A stretch of 64,000 nucleotides of DNA, taken from positions 1 to 64,000 of the forward strand of contig NZ_JPRK01000010.1 of the NCBI RefSeq assembly GCF_000832125.1. The letters run 5' to 3'. Each line of letters begins with the position of its first letter. Within the stretch, counting starts at the first letter, position 1. Positions 1 to 7,885 of the stretch are shown piece by piece. The notes under the pieces are model-generated. The model made no database searches. It saw nothing but the letters and a program-made list of their open reading frames with translations, and was not told where the DNA came from. A program made the translations under genes and the position numbers. This DNA comes from Flavobacterium hibernum (GTDB taxonomy: Bacteria > Bacteroidota > Bacteroidia > Flavobacteriales > Flavobacteriaceae).

Positions 1-47
1 ATTATCAATTGTTAATTAAAAAAGTTACCTCAAGTAACAACGACCTT

Positions 48-154
48 AAGGTGGTTATTGCGGCGGGGCTCACCTCTTCCCATCCCGAACAGAGTAGTTA
101 AGCCCGCCTGCGCAGATGGTACTGCAGTTATGTGGGAGAGTATGTCGTCGCCTT
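48..154 (+). rRNA. rrf: 5S ribosomal RNA
   Basis: The stretch carries the conserved 5S loop with CATCCCGAAC and GAACAGAGTAGTTAAG, and the closing GTGGGAGAGTA. The two ends pair (AAGGTGG with CGCCTT), which sets the limits to within a few bases. Bases 1-47 would be the 23S-5S spacer; the rest of the rRNA operon lies left of the window. A T-tailed hairpin follows directly, as expected for the last gene of an rRNA operon. Confidence 0.95.
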
Positions 155-161
155 TCTTTTC

Positions 162-193
162 AAAAACCCTATCTAATCGGATAGGGTTTTTTT
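162..193 (+). terminator. Terminator of the rRNA operon
   Basis: A 12-bp perfect stem (162-173 with 180-191) has a 6-base loop and continues into a T run, 8 bases after the 5S 3' end. Confidence 0.9.
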
Positions 194-441
194 GTTTTTA
201 TAGGTTGTTGGGAATATCATCGATAGTTTTCTGTATTTTAAATCAACAATGAAATTTTGCAAGCTTATTATGTACTTCGTGAGAATTCCATATTTGAAAA
301 TAAGTAATACTTAATCTCACTGAAGCGATTCTCAGCAAAGTACTATTAAGTGATTTTTTTGGTTTTCATAAATTACACTTACGGCTCAATTTGCTTTTTA
401 TAGTATATTTGCTTTTATATTCTCTAATTGGCTTATAGATC

Positions 442-894
442 ATGAAAAATATTTTCCTTAAAAAAGATTCTACTGAAATTATAAATCGCATAAATGATCT
501 TAAAACCGACTCAACAGCAGTTTGGGGTAGTATGAGTGTTGCTCAAATGTTAGCACATTGCAACGTTACCTATGAAATGGTTTATGATAATATTCATCCA
601 AAACCTAATGGTTTCATGAGATTTATTTTGAAATCATTTATAAAAAATGGAGTGGTTAATGAAAAACCATACCCTAAAAACAGTAGAACTGCTCCACAGT
701 TTATTGTTAAAGGCGATCGTGATTTTGAACTTGAAAAAAATCGATTAATTTCTTACATCCTGCAAACTCAAGAATTTGGCGAAAAAGAATTTGAGGGCAA
801 GGAATCTCTATCTTTTGGGAAATTGACTGCAAAAGAGTGGAATAATATGTTTGCTAAACATTTAGATCACCATCTGACTCAGTTTGGAGTTTAA
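442..894 (+). CDS. DUF1569 / DinB-superfamily protein
   Basis: This 150-aa soluble protein has no signal peptide. The pattern of a His near residue 39 in a MLAHCN context and a C-terminal HLDHHLTQFG motif is that of the DUF1569 branch of the DinB/YfiT four-helix metal-binding superfamily. Family members bind a divalent metal through three His residues and some are thiol-dependent transferases; the substrate here is unknown. A TATATTTG box (404-411), a good Bacteroidota -7 element, lies 30 bases before the ATG, but I see no well-spaced -33 box. The next gene starts 16 bases after the stop and may be co-transcribed. Confidence 0.75.
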   Translation: MKNIFLKKDSTEIINRINDLKTDSTAVWGSMSVAQMLAHCNVTYEMVYDNIHPKPNGFMRFILKSFIKNGVVNEKPYPKNSRTAPQFIVKGDRDFELEKNRLISYILQTQEFGEKEFEGKESLSFGKLTAKEWNNMFAKHLDHHLTQFGV

Positions 895-910
895 TTTTAA
901 AAAGTATTTT

Positions 911-1345
911 ATGAAAGTAGTTTTTTTATTTGTCTTCTTTTTGTTTGGATTGAATTGTAATGCACAAAAACAAGATGTTCAAAGAAGTATTGAGATTTTT
1001 TTTGAAGGATTTCATCAAAAAGATACAAGTCTAATAAAGTCTGTTTGTGCTGATAAAATGATTTTACAATCGATTAGTGAGAATTCTGTTAAAGGAAATA
1101 AATTGTCCGTTGAAACTCCTAATGAGTTTTATAAATCAATTGCTTCAATTCCTTCAACGATGAAGTTTAGGGAGAAGATTTTAAGTTATAACATTCAAAT
1201 AGATGGATCGATGGCGCATGTTTGGGCGCCATACGAATTTTATTTGAATGATAAATTAAGTCATTCGGGAGTGAATACTTTTACGCTATTTAAAGAAAAA
1301 GATAAATGGCAAATTATTTATTTAATCGATACCCGAAGAAAATAA
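911..1345 (+). CDS. Exported NTF2-like / lumazine-binding-like protein
   Basis: A 144-aa protein. I take the ATG at 911 rather than an in-frame TTG at 884, because 911 puts a typical signal peptide (hydrophobic core, then NCNA|Q) at the N-terminus and avoids overlap with the upstream gene. The mature part has the NTF2-like cone-fold pattern: an early helix with FFEGFHQKD, then strands ending in TFTLFKEKDKWQIIYLIDTR. Such exported proteins are common in Flavobacterium and are usually named nuclear transport factor 2 family or lumazine-binding protein. No catalytic residues can be assigned. It converges on endonuclease III with a 3-base gap. Confidence 0.7.
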   Translation: MKVVFLFVFFLFGLNCNAQKQDVQRSIEIFFEGFHQKDTSLIKSVCADKMILQSISENSVKGNKLSVETPNEFYKSIASIPSTMKFREKILSYNIQIDGSMAHVWAPYEFYLNDKLSHSGVNTFTLFKEKDKWQIIYLIDTRRK

Positions 1346-1348
1346 TTT

Positions 1349-1993
1349 CTAAATGACCTCTGTTATATAATAATGACAAGAATCTGCAATCAGGCATTCT
1401 TCGCATTTGGGTTTTGGCCTACAAGTTTCTCTACCTAAAAAAGATATTGCCATTCCAATTTCTGACCAAATATTTTTTGGCAGAACTTGCATTAGGTCTT
1501 TCTCCACTTTATTACCATCCTTACTTTCTTTAATAATTCCAATTCTTGGCGCTACTCTAATTACGTGTAAATCGGCAATAATGCCTTCTGCAGGTTTGCT
1601 GGTTTCTCTTAGTATTACATTGGCAGATTTTCTCCCAATTCCTTTTAAAGCAGTTAATCCTTGCATTGTTAAAGGAATATCTTTGTCATTTTTGATTGTT
1701 TTAGCAATTTCTAAAATCCATTGCGCTTTTGTTGGATAGTTGCGAACTTTGCTAATATAAGGAATAAACGTTTCAAGATCTGACTCAGATAAGCTTTTTA
1801 GAGTTGGATATTTCTCAAATAAAGGCGGAGTAATCTTATTGATATTGGCATCAGAATCTTGTGCGGATAAAATTACCATAACCAATAATTGGTAGGTGTT
1901 TTGATAATCTAGAGGATGTTTCCTTCCTTTATACTTATCCAAAATTGGTTTCAATTTCTCCTCCCAATTTATTGTTTCTCCAAATAAATCCAT
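1349..1993 (-). CDS. nth: Endonuclease III (DNA glycosylase/AP lyase)
   Basis: A 214-aa HhH-GPD base-excision repair enzyme that removes oxidised pyrimidines and nicks at the AP site. The helix-hairpin-helix has the signature LKGIGRKSANVI with the Schiff-base lysine at K122, and the conserved aspartate is D141 (ADLHV). Four C-terminal cysteines (191, 197, 200, 206) form the [4Fe-4S] loop. Their spacing is C-X5-C-X2-C-X5-C, one residue shorter in the first gap than the C-X6-C of E. coli Nth. It lies 47 bases downstream of the alpha/beta hydrolase gene and may be read with it. Confidence 0.92.
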   Translation of the reverse strand: MDLFGETINWEEKLKPILDKYKGRKHPLDYQNTYQLLVMVILSAQDSDANINKITPPLFEKYPTLKSLSESDLETFIPYISKVRNYPTKAQWILEIAKTIKNDKDIPLTMQGLTALKGIGRKSANVILRETSKPAEGIIADLHVIRVAPRIGIIKESKDGNKVEKDLMQVLPKNIWSEIGMAISFLGRETCRPKPKCEECLIADSCHYYITEVI

Positions 1994-2040
1994 GTTTCCT
2001 ATTTTTAGAAGTAAATTTTTAAAATGTAACCATCACAAAA

Positions 2041-2907
2041 TTAGTTACTTTTAATGAAATCTAATATCTTCTTAATGACATTTTGATTTCCTAATATTTT
2101 CCTGTGTCCTAATCCTTCTGTTAGATATAAAGTCCCATTTTTGAGGTTCTCATGAATGTGTATACCAGCTTTTACAGGAACTTCGGGATCATTATTGTCA
2201 TGAATTACCAAAACTGGAATTTTTACTTCTTGAGCAGCTATGTAAGCTGAGAAATCGTTCATCTTTACTTGATATTTCTCTTCAAAACGTTCACGTAAAC
2301 GCTCGCTAATTTCTGGTTTTAGTCCAAGTTTTGCTATAAAATCGTCTAGAATATCCTGAACAATATCTCCGCTGCCAATGACTATGGCTTTATTTACCTG
2401 AAAGCCATCTTTTATCGCATTTAGAACTGACATGCCTCCTAATGAATGTCCAATTGCAAAGTCAAATGGACCAAATTGTTTTTCAATTTCTAATATCGAA
2501 GCAATAAATTCGGACATTATGGTAGATTTTCCACTAGATTTTCCATGAGCAGGAGCATCAAAACTTACAGTCGAATATCCGTTTTTTATTAGTTCATCTG
2601 CTATTTTAAATAATTGTGTTCCTCGGCCTGACCATCCGTGAACTAATAGTATTTTCTGCTCACTTTTTCCATATTCATATGTTGCAATATTTTTATCAAT
2701 TGACGGAACATAGATTGTCTTTTGAATACTTTTTTGATCCATATCAAACTCACGTTTAGGGATCTTATGTTTTATAGGTGTTGTGAATAGTTTTGCCACG
2801 TATGATGTAACAAGTTTAGTAGAAATAAAAGCACATACTTTACTGGATACAATTATAAACTGCGGAATTTTTAATGAGTCAGTAGGATTAGTTGCCTTTT
2901 TTGTCAT
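2041..2907 (-). CDS. Alpha/beta-fold hydrolase
   Basis: A 288-aa cytoplasmic hydrolase. The oxyanion region is LLVHGWSGRG (about 87-96). The nucleophile elbow is GHSLGG with S155, and the triad is probably completed by D240 (DNNDPEVP) and H268 (GLGHRKI). The N-terminal 55 residues are basic and amphipathic, as in many Bacteroidota members of this group. The substrate cannot be read from the sequence; esterase or thioesterase activity is most likely. It is transcribed divergently from glgA, the two sharing a 137-base intergenic region. Confidence 0.8.
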   Translation of the reverse strand: MTKKATNPTDSLKIPQFIIVSSKVCAFISTKLVTSYVAKLFTTPIKHKIPKREFDMDQKSIQKTIYVPSIDKNIATYEYGKSEQKILLVHGWSGRGTQLFKIADELIKNGYSTVSFDAPAHGKSSGKSTIMSEFIASILEIEKQFGPFDFAIGHSLGGMSVLNAIKDGFQVNKAIVIGSGDIVQDILDDFIAKLGLKPEISERLRERFEEKYQVKMNDFSAYIAAQEVKIPVLVIHDNNDPEVPVKAGIHIHENLKNGTLYLTEGLGHRKILGNQNVIKKILDFIKSN

Positions 2908-3044
2908 ATTGATAAATTTTATTTGAGGGCTTAATTTTACTTATTTTTTCCTAAATTTAAAAAACATAAAAGTAGCGTTTTAATAAATGTTTACTGAAAA
3001 AAATAATTCAGAAATTTTATTTAATTGGTTTATAAAATCGTAGC

Positions 3045-4472
3045 ATGGAAATATTTCACATTAGCGCAGAATGTTACCCAATGGCAAAAGTTGGAGGGTT
3101 GGCAGATGTTGTTGGCGCATTACCAAAATATCAGACAAATGCTGGACATAAAGTTCGAGTTGTAGTTCCGTGCTATAGTACGAAGTTTAGAAAAGAGAAT
3201 GACTTTGAATGTGTTCATTGGGGAAGTGTGAAGTTAGGGAATTTCGATTTTCCTTTTAGCGTTCTTAAAGAAACTACTAACAAACTTGGATATGAATTAT
3301 ATTTAATTGAAATTAATGAATTATTTGATCGTCCAAATGTATACGGTTATGAAGACGATATTGAGCGTTTTTTGGCTTTTCAGATTGCGAGCTTAGATTG
3401 GATTTTAATGCGGGAAGATGTTCCTAATATAATCAATTGTCATGATCATCATACAGGATTGATTCCGTTTTTGGTAAAGTACGCTTATAAATATGAAAAA
3501 TTAAGAAGTATAAGAACGGTCATTACAATTCACAATGGTTTGTATCAAGGCTGGTTTGGTTTTGATAAAATTCATTATTTACCTGAATTTGATTTGATTC
3601 ATGTTGGTTTTTTAGAATGGAATAATTCTTTAAACTCGTTGGCGGTTGGTATTAAATGTGCGCATGCAGTTACAACTGTCTCTCCAAGTTACTTAAATGA
3701 AATAAATATTGCTGCAAATGGACTGGAAACATTGTTTAACTCCGTTCGCAATAAATCAAAAGGAATTTTAAATGGGATTGACTTTGAAGTTTGGGATCCG
3801 TCAAAAGATCAAATGCTTGCACATAATTACTCGATTGATACTTTTGAAATTGGTAAACAGAAGAATAAGGAAAAGCTTTGCGAGGAATTTGAATTAGATC
3901 CAACAAAACCATTATTTAGTTTTATTGGCCGTTTATTTGAAGAGAAAGGCGGCGATTTATTACCTCAAGCTTCGGCTTTAGCTTTATCTGAAAATTTTGA
4001 GAATATAAACATCTTGATTTTAGGTTCTGGAAATTCAGTAATAGAAGAGCAGTTAGTACAATTGCGAAATGATTATAAGGGCAATTACAATGTTTTTATT
4101 GGTTATAATGAGGAATTAGCGCATTTGATTTACGCAGGTTCAGATTATATTTTAATGCCTTCCAGAGTCGAACCATGTGGCTTAAACCAAATGTATGCAT
4201 TGCGCTACGGAACTGTACCAATTGTTAGAAGAACCGGCGGACTTCGTGATACCGTAATTGATTTTGGTGATAATGGAAACGGAATCTGTCATGATCAGGC
4301 TTCAGTTGGGGATATATGTTATTCTATAAACCGTGCAGTAAGATTGTACGAGGACAAGTTAAATTTTAATAAAATTATAAAAATTGGAATGGCAACAGAT
4401 CATTCCTGGGAAAGAGTTTGCCAAGAATACATTGAGATATACAACCTAATAATTGAGAAAAATGAAGTTTAA
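3045..4472 (+). CDS. glgA: Glycogen synthase (ADP-glucose, GT5)
   Basis: A 475-aa GT-B glycosyltransferase adding glucose from ADP-glucose to the non-reducing end of glycogen. The ADP-glucose binding motif KVGGLADVV starts at K15. The C-terminal nucleotide-sugar site is PSRVEPCGLNQMYALRYG (about 371-388), followed by RRTGG. Length is normal for the bacterial enzyme. The stop overlaps the glgC start by 11 bases, so translation of the two is probably coupled. It is the first gene of the glgA-glgC-glgB block. Confidence 0.95.
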   Translation: MEIFHISAECYPMAKVGGLADVVGALPKYQTNAGHKVRVVVPCYSTKFRKENDFECVHWGSVKLGNFDFPFSVLKETTNKLGYELYLIEINELFDRPNVYGYEDDIERFLAFQIASLDWILMREDVPNIINCHDHHTGLIPFLVKYAYKYEKLRSIRTVITIHNGLYQGWFGFDKIHYLPEFDLIHVGFLEWNNSLNSLAVGIKCAHAVTTVSPSYLNEINIAANGLETLFNSVRNKSKGILNGIDFEVWDPSKDQMLAHNYSIDTFEIGKQKNKEKLCEEFELDPTKPLFSFIGRLFEEKGGDLLPQASALALSENFENINILILGSGNSVIEEQLVQLRNDYKGNYNVFIGYNEELAHLIYAGSDYILMPSRVEPCGLNQMYALRYGTVPIVRRTGGLRDTVIDFGDNGNGICHDQASVGDICYSINRAVRLYEDKLNFNKIIKIGMATDHSWERVCQEYIEIYNLIIEKNEV

Positions 4473-5742
4473 AAAGAAAAGCGTTATTGCTATTATTTTA
4501 GGAGGAGGACAAGGATCCCGTTTATTTCCATTAACAGAAACAAGATCAAAACCCGCAGTTCCGATTGGTGGAAAATACAGGTTGGTGGATATACCCATTT
4601 CAAACTGTATCAATTCAGATATTTTTAAAATATTTGTTTTGACGCAATTTAATTCTGCGTCTTTAAATGCCCACATCAAAAACACCTTTAATTTTAGTAT
4701 ATTAAGTCAGTCTTTTGTCGATATTTTGGCGGCAGAACAAACACCGGATAATCCAACGTGGTTTCAGGGAACTGCAGATGCTGTGCGACAATGTATGTCG
4801 CATTTCTTAAAACATGATTTTGATTATGCTTTAATTTTATCTGGAGATCAATTGTATCAAATGGATTTTAACGAAATGTTAGAAGCTCATATTGCTGCTG
4901 ATGCCGAAATTTCTATTGCAACATTACCTGTAAATGCTAAGGATGCACCAGAATTTGGAATTCTGAAAACCAATCATGAAAACTGCGTAGAATCGTTTAT
5001 CGAGAAACCCGATGCTTCACTTTTGCCTGAATGGGAATCTGAAGTAAGCGAACAAATGCAAGAAAAAGGCAAAAAGTATCTTGCCTCAATGGGAATCTAT
5101 ATTTTCAATAAACCATTATTAGAGGAATTAATGGGGAATCCGGATACCAAAGATTTCGGAAAAGAGATTATCCCGCAAGCAGTTGGAAAACATAAAATAC
5201 TAAGTTATCAATACGAGGGTTATTGGACAGATATTGGAAATATTGAATCATTTTTTGAAGCCAATATTGGTTTAACAGCTGATATTCCTGAGTTTAATTT
5301 ATTCGATAATGAAAACAAAATTTTTACGAGACCAAGATTATTGCCTCCGTCAAAATTTAGAAATTCAAATATCAATCAATCCTTAATTTCTGAAGGTTGT
5401 ATTATTAATGCTAAAGAAATTAAAACTTCTGTTATTGGAATTCGTTCAAGAATTGGCGAAGGTACTGTGCTTGAAAATTGCTACGTTATGGGTAACGATT
5501 TTTATCAGGACCTGGATGAATTAAATCATGAAGCAAGTATTAATAAAATTCATATAGGGATTGGAGAGAATTGTTTTATACAAAATGCTTTAATCGATAA
5601 AAATGTACGTATAGGAAACAATGTACATATTAGCGGAGGAAAGCATTTAGACAATTTTACCAACGAATTATACAGTATAAAAGACGGAATTGTTGTTATT
5701 AAAAAAGGAGTTATTTTATCAGACAATTTTAGAATTGAATAA
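4462..5742 (+). CDS. glgC: Glucose-1-phosphate adenylyltransferase
   Basis: Makes ADP-glucose from glucose-1-phosphate and ATP, the committed step of glycogen synthesis. Visible motifs are the nucleotidyltransferase loop GGGQGSRLFPLT, PAVPIGGKYRLVDIPISNC, the sugar-phosphate region EFGIL with IEKP, and the YWTDIG segment. A left-handed beta-helix of hexapeptide type follows in the last third (from about residue 290). I choose the ATG at 4462, not a TTG at 4453, which would add three residues. At 426 aa the length is standard. glgB follows 36 bases after the stop. Confidence 0.95.
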   Translation: MKFKKKSVIAIILGGGQGSRLFPLTETRSKPAVPIGGKYRLVDIPISNCINSDIFKIFVLTQFNSASLNAHIKNTFNFSILSQSFVDILAAEQTPDNPTWFQGTADAVRQCMSHFLKHDFDYALILSGDQLYQMDFNEMLEAHIAADAEISIATLPVNAKDAPEFGILKTNHENCVESFIEKPDASLLPEWESEVSEQMQEKGKKYLASMGIYIFNKPLLEELMGNPDTKDFGKEIIPQAVGKHKILSYQYEGYWTDIGNIESFFEANIGLTADIPEFNLFDNENKIFTRPRLLPPSKFRNSNINQSLISEGCIINAKEIKTSVIGIRSRIGEGTVLENCYVMGNDFYQDLDELNHEASINKIHIGIGENCFIQNALIDKNVRIGNNVHISGGKHLDNFTNELYSIKDGIVVIKKGVILSDNFRIE

Positions 5743-5778
5743 AATATCAAAAGTTAATTATTGCCATAAAAACCAAAT

Positions 5779-7683
5779 ATGTCTAAAGTAATCACGCATT
5801 CTTTATTTACTGATTTTGATATTGATTTATTCAAAGCCGGAAAACACTTCAAATTATACGAAAAATTAGGAGCCCATTTAGTTGAAGTTAATGGAGTAAA
5901 AGGCGTGTATTTTGCGGTTTGGGCACCAACCGCAGCAACGGTTTCTGTTGTGGGCGACTTTAATTATTGGACACAAGGAGAACATCTTTTGCAAGTTCGT
6001 TGGGATTCTTCCGGAATATGGGAAGGATTCATTCCAGATCTTGCAAAAGGTGTACTTTATAAGTATAAAATTCAATCGAATATTGATGGAATTGTTACTG
6101 AAAAAGCCGATCCATTTGCTTTATATTGCGAAAAACCTCCACACACGGCTTCGGTTGTTTGGGATTTAGATTATAAGTGGAAGGATGAAAATTGGATGCA
6201 TTCTCGCAAGGAAAATAATGCGCTGGATAAACCATATTCCGTTTACGAAGTACATTTAGGTTCATGGAAACGCGGAAATAATAATAAGTTTTTAACGTAT
6301 TTAGAACTGGCCGATGACTTAGTTTCTTACGTAAAAGAAACTGGTTTTACTCACGTCGAATTTATGCCAATTATGGAGTATCCTTATGATCCTTCATGGG
6401 GATATCAATTGACAGGATATTTTGCACCAACTTCTCGTTTTGGAAAACCACAGGATTTTATGGTTTTAGTCGATAAACTGCATCAGGCTGGAATTGGAGT
6501 AATTTTAGACTGGGTCCCGTCACATTTTCCTGATGACGCACATGGATTAGGGTATTTTGATGGCTCTCATTTATACGAACATCCAGATCGCAGAAAAGGG
6601 TATCATCCGGATTGGAAAAGCTTAGTTTTTAATTACGGACGCAACGAAGTGAGAGCATTTTTAATTAGTAATGCTGTCTTTTGGCTTCAACATTATCATG
6701 TCGATGGATTAAGAGTTGATGCTGTTGCCTCAATGCTTTATTTGGATTATTCGAGAAAGGAATGGGAGTGGGAACCAAATATTTATGGTGGAAGAGAAAA
6801 TCTGGATACTATTAGTTTTCTTAAAGAGTTTAATGAAGTTGTCTATGCTAATTTTGATGGAGTTCAGACTATTGCCGAAGAAAGTACTTCTTTTCCTATG
6901 GTTTCAAGACCAACTTTTACAGGAGGTTTAGGTTTTGGAATGAAATGGATGATGGGCTGGATGCACGACACCTTAAAATACTTTCAAAAAGAAACTGTTT
7001 ATCGTAAATACCACCAGAATGATTTAACTTTTTCGATGACTTATGCTTTTACTGAAAATTTTATGTTGCCGTTTTCTCATGACGAAGTGGTTTATGGGAA
7101 AAAATCAATTGCTAATAAAATGCCAGGAGACGAATGGCAAAAATTTGCAAATTTAAGATTGCTTTACGGTTACATGTTTACACATCCCGGAACTAAATTA
7201 TTGTTTATGGGATCTGAATTTGGACAGAGTGATGAATGGAATTTCGAGAATAGTTTAGATTGGCATTTATTGCAATACGATTACCATTCCGGAACAAAAA
7301 AGTTAATTACAGATCTAAATCAATTATATAAATCTCGTCCAGCATTGTATGAAAAACAATTTAGTGGCGAAGGTTTCGAATGGATAAACTATTCTGACCA
7401 TCAAAACGCTGTTTTGTCTTATATCCGAAAAGGAAATAATCCTGACGAAAATGTAATTGTTGTTTGTAATTTTACACAAGTTGTTAGAGAAAATTACAGA
7501 ATTGGTGTTCCGAAAAAAGGTAAACTAGAAGAAATTTTTAATAGTGATGCCAGTATTTATGGAGGTAGCGGAATAGAAAATCCTAAAACTCTAAAAACAG
7601 AAGCAGTATCATATGATGGAAGAGAAGATTCGATCGAATTAATTTTACCTCCATTAAGTGTAACAGTTTATTCTTTTATTTAA
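5779..7683 (+). CDS. glgB: 1,4-alpha-glucan branching enzyme (GH13)
   Basis: A 634-aa enzyme introducing alpha-1,6 branches into glycogen. An N-terminal CBM48 domain (YFAVWAPTAATVSVVGDFN, about 45-63) precedes the GH13 barrel. The four GH13 regions are present: DWVPSHF, DGLRVDAV with nucleophile D314, AEEST with the acid/base glutamate at 367/368, and FSHDEVV with D435. Its length fits the short-N-terminus class. It sits directly after glgC, so synthesis, activation and branching are grouped. Confidence 0.96.
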   Translation: MSKVITHSLFTDFDIDLFKAGKHFKLYEKLGAHLVEVNGVKGVYFAVWAPTAATVSVVGDFNYWTQGEHLLQVRWDSSGIWEGFIPDLAKGVLYKYKIQSNIDGIVTEKADPFALYCEKPPHTASVVWDLDYKWKDENWMHSRKENNALDKPYSVYEVHLGSWKRGNNNKFLTYLELADDLVSYVKETGFTHVEFMPIMEYPYDPSWGYQLTGYFAPTSRFGKPQDFMVLVDKLHQAGIGVILDWVPSHFPDDAHGLGYFDGSHLYEHPDRRKGYHPDWKSLVFNYGRNEVRAFLISNAVFWLQHYHVDGLRVDAVASMLYLDYSRKEWEWEPNIYGGRENLDTISFLKEFNEVVYANFDGVQTIAEESTSFPMVSRPTFTGGLGFGMKWMMGWMHDTLKYFQKETVYRKYHQNDLTFSMTYAFTENFMLPFSHDEVVYGKKSIANKMPGDEWQKFANLRLLYGYMFTHPGTKLLFMGSEFGQSDEWNFENSLDWHLLQYDYHSGTKKLITDLNQLYKSRPALYEKQFSGEGFEWINYSDHQNAVLSYIRKGNNPDENVIVVCNFTQVVRENYRIGVPKKGKLEEIFNSDASIYGGSGIENPKTLKTEAVSYDGREDSIELILPPLSVTVYSFI

Positions 7684-7784
7684 AAAACTGCAATTATTTT
7701 TTAGTAATACCAATTTATCAATTTAGTGATCTTAAATTATCGATTTATCGGTTTTTTAAGGCGTAATTTAGCACTCATTCAAAA

Positions 7785-7815
7785 AAAACGTTTTCGTGAA
7801 TAATCCGTTTATTCA
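7785..7815. promoter_or_regulatory. Two adjacent palindromes upstream of the GH31 gene
   Basis: A perfect 10-bp palindrome AAAACGTTTT (7785-7794) has the central CG and A/T arms usual for LacI-family operators. It is followed by TGAATAA-N5-TTATTCA (7797-7815). A -7-like box TAAGTTTG lies at 7839-7846, ahead of the ATG at 7886. Position suggests a control site for the alpha-glucosidase gene. No regulator gene is nearby, so the assignment is inference. Confidence 0.35.
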
Positions 7816-7885
7816 TAGCGGTTTACTTAGTTTTTTTGTAAGTTTGAAAGAGAGTTATAATTAGAATAATTAATTTATTAGCGGC

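Noticed and set aside
58..252. A 64-codon frame over the 5S gene and its terminator
   Set aside because: It lies on the 5S rRNA and its terminator stem; no protein features.
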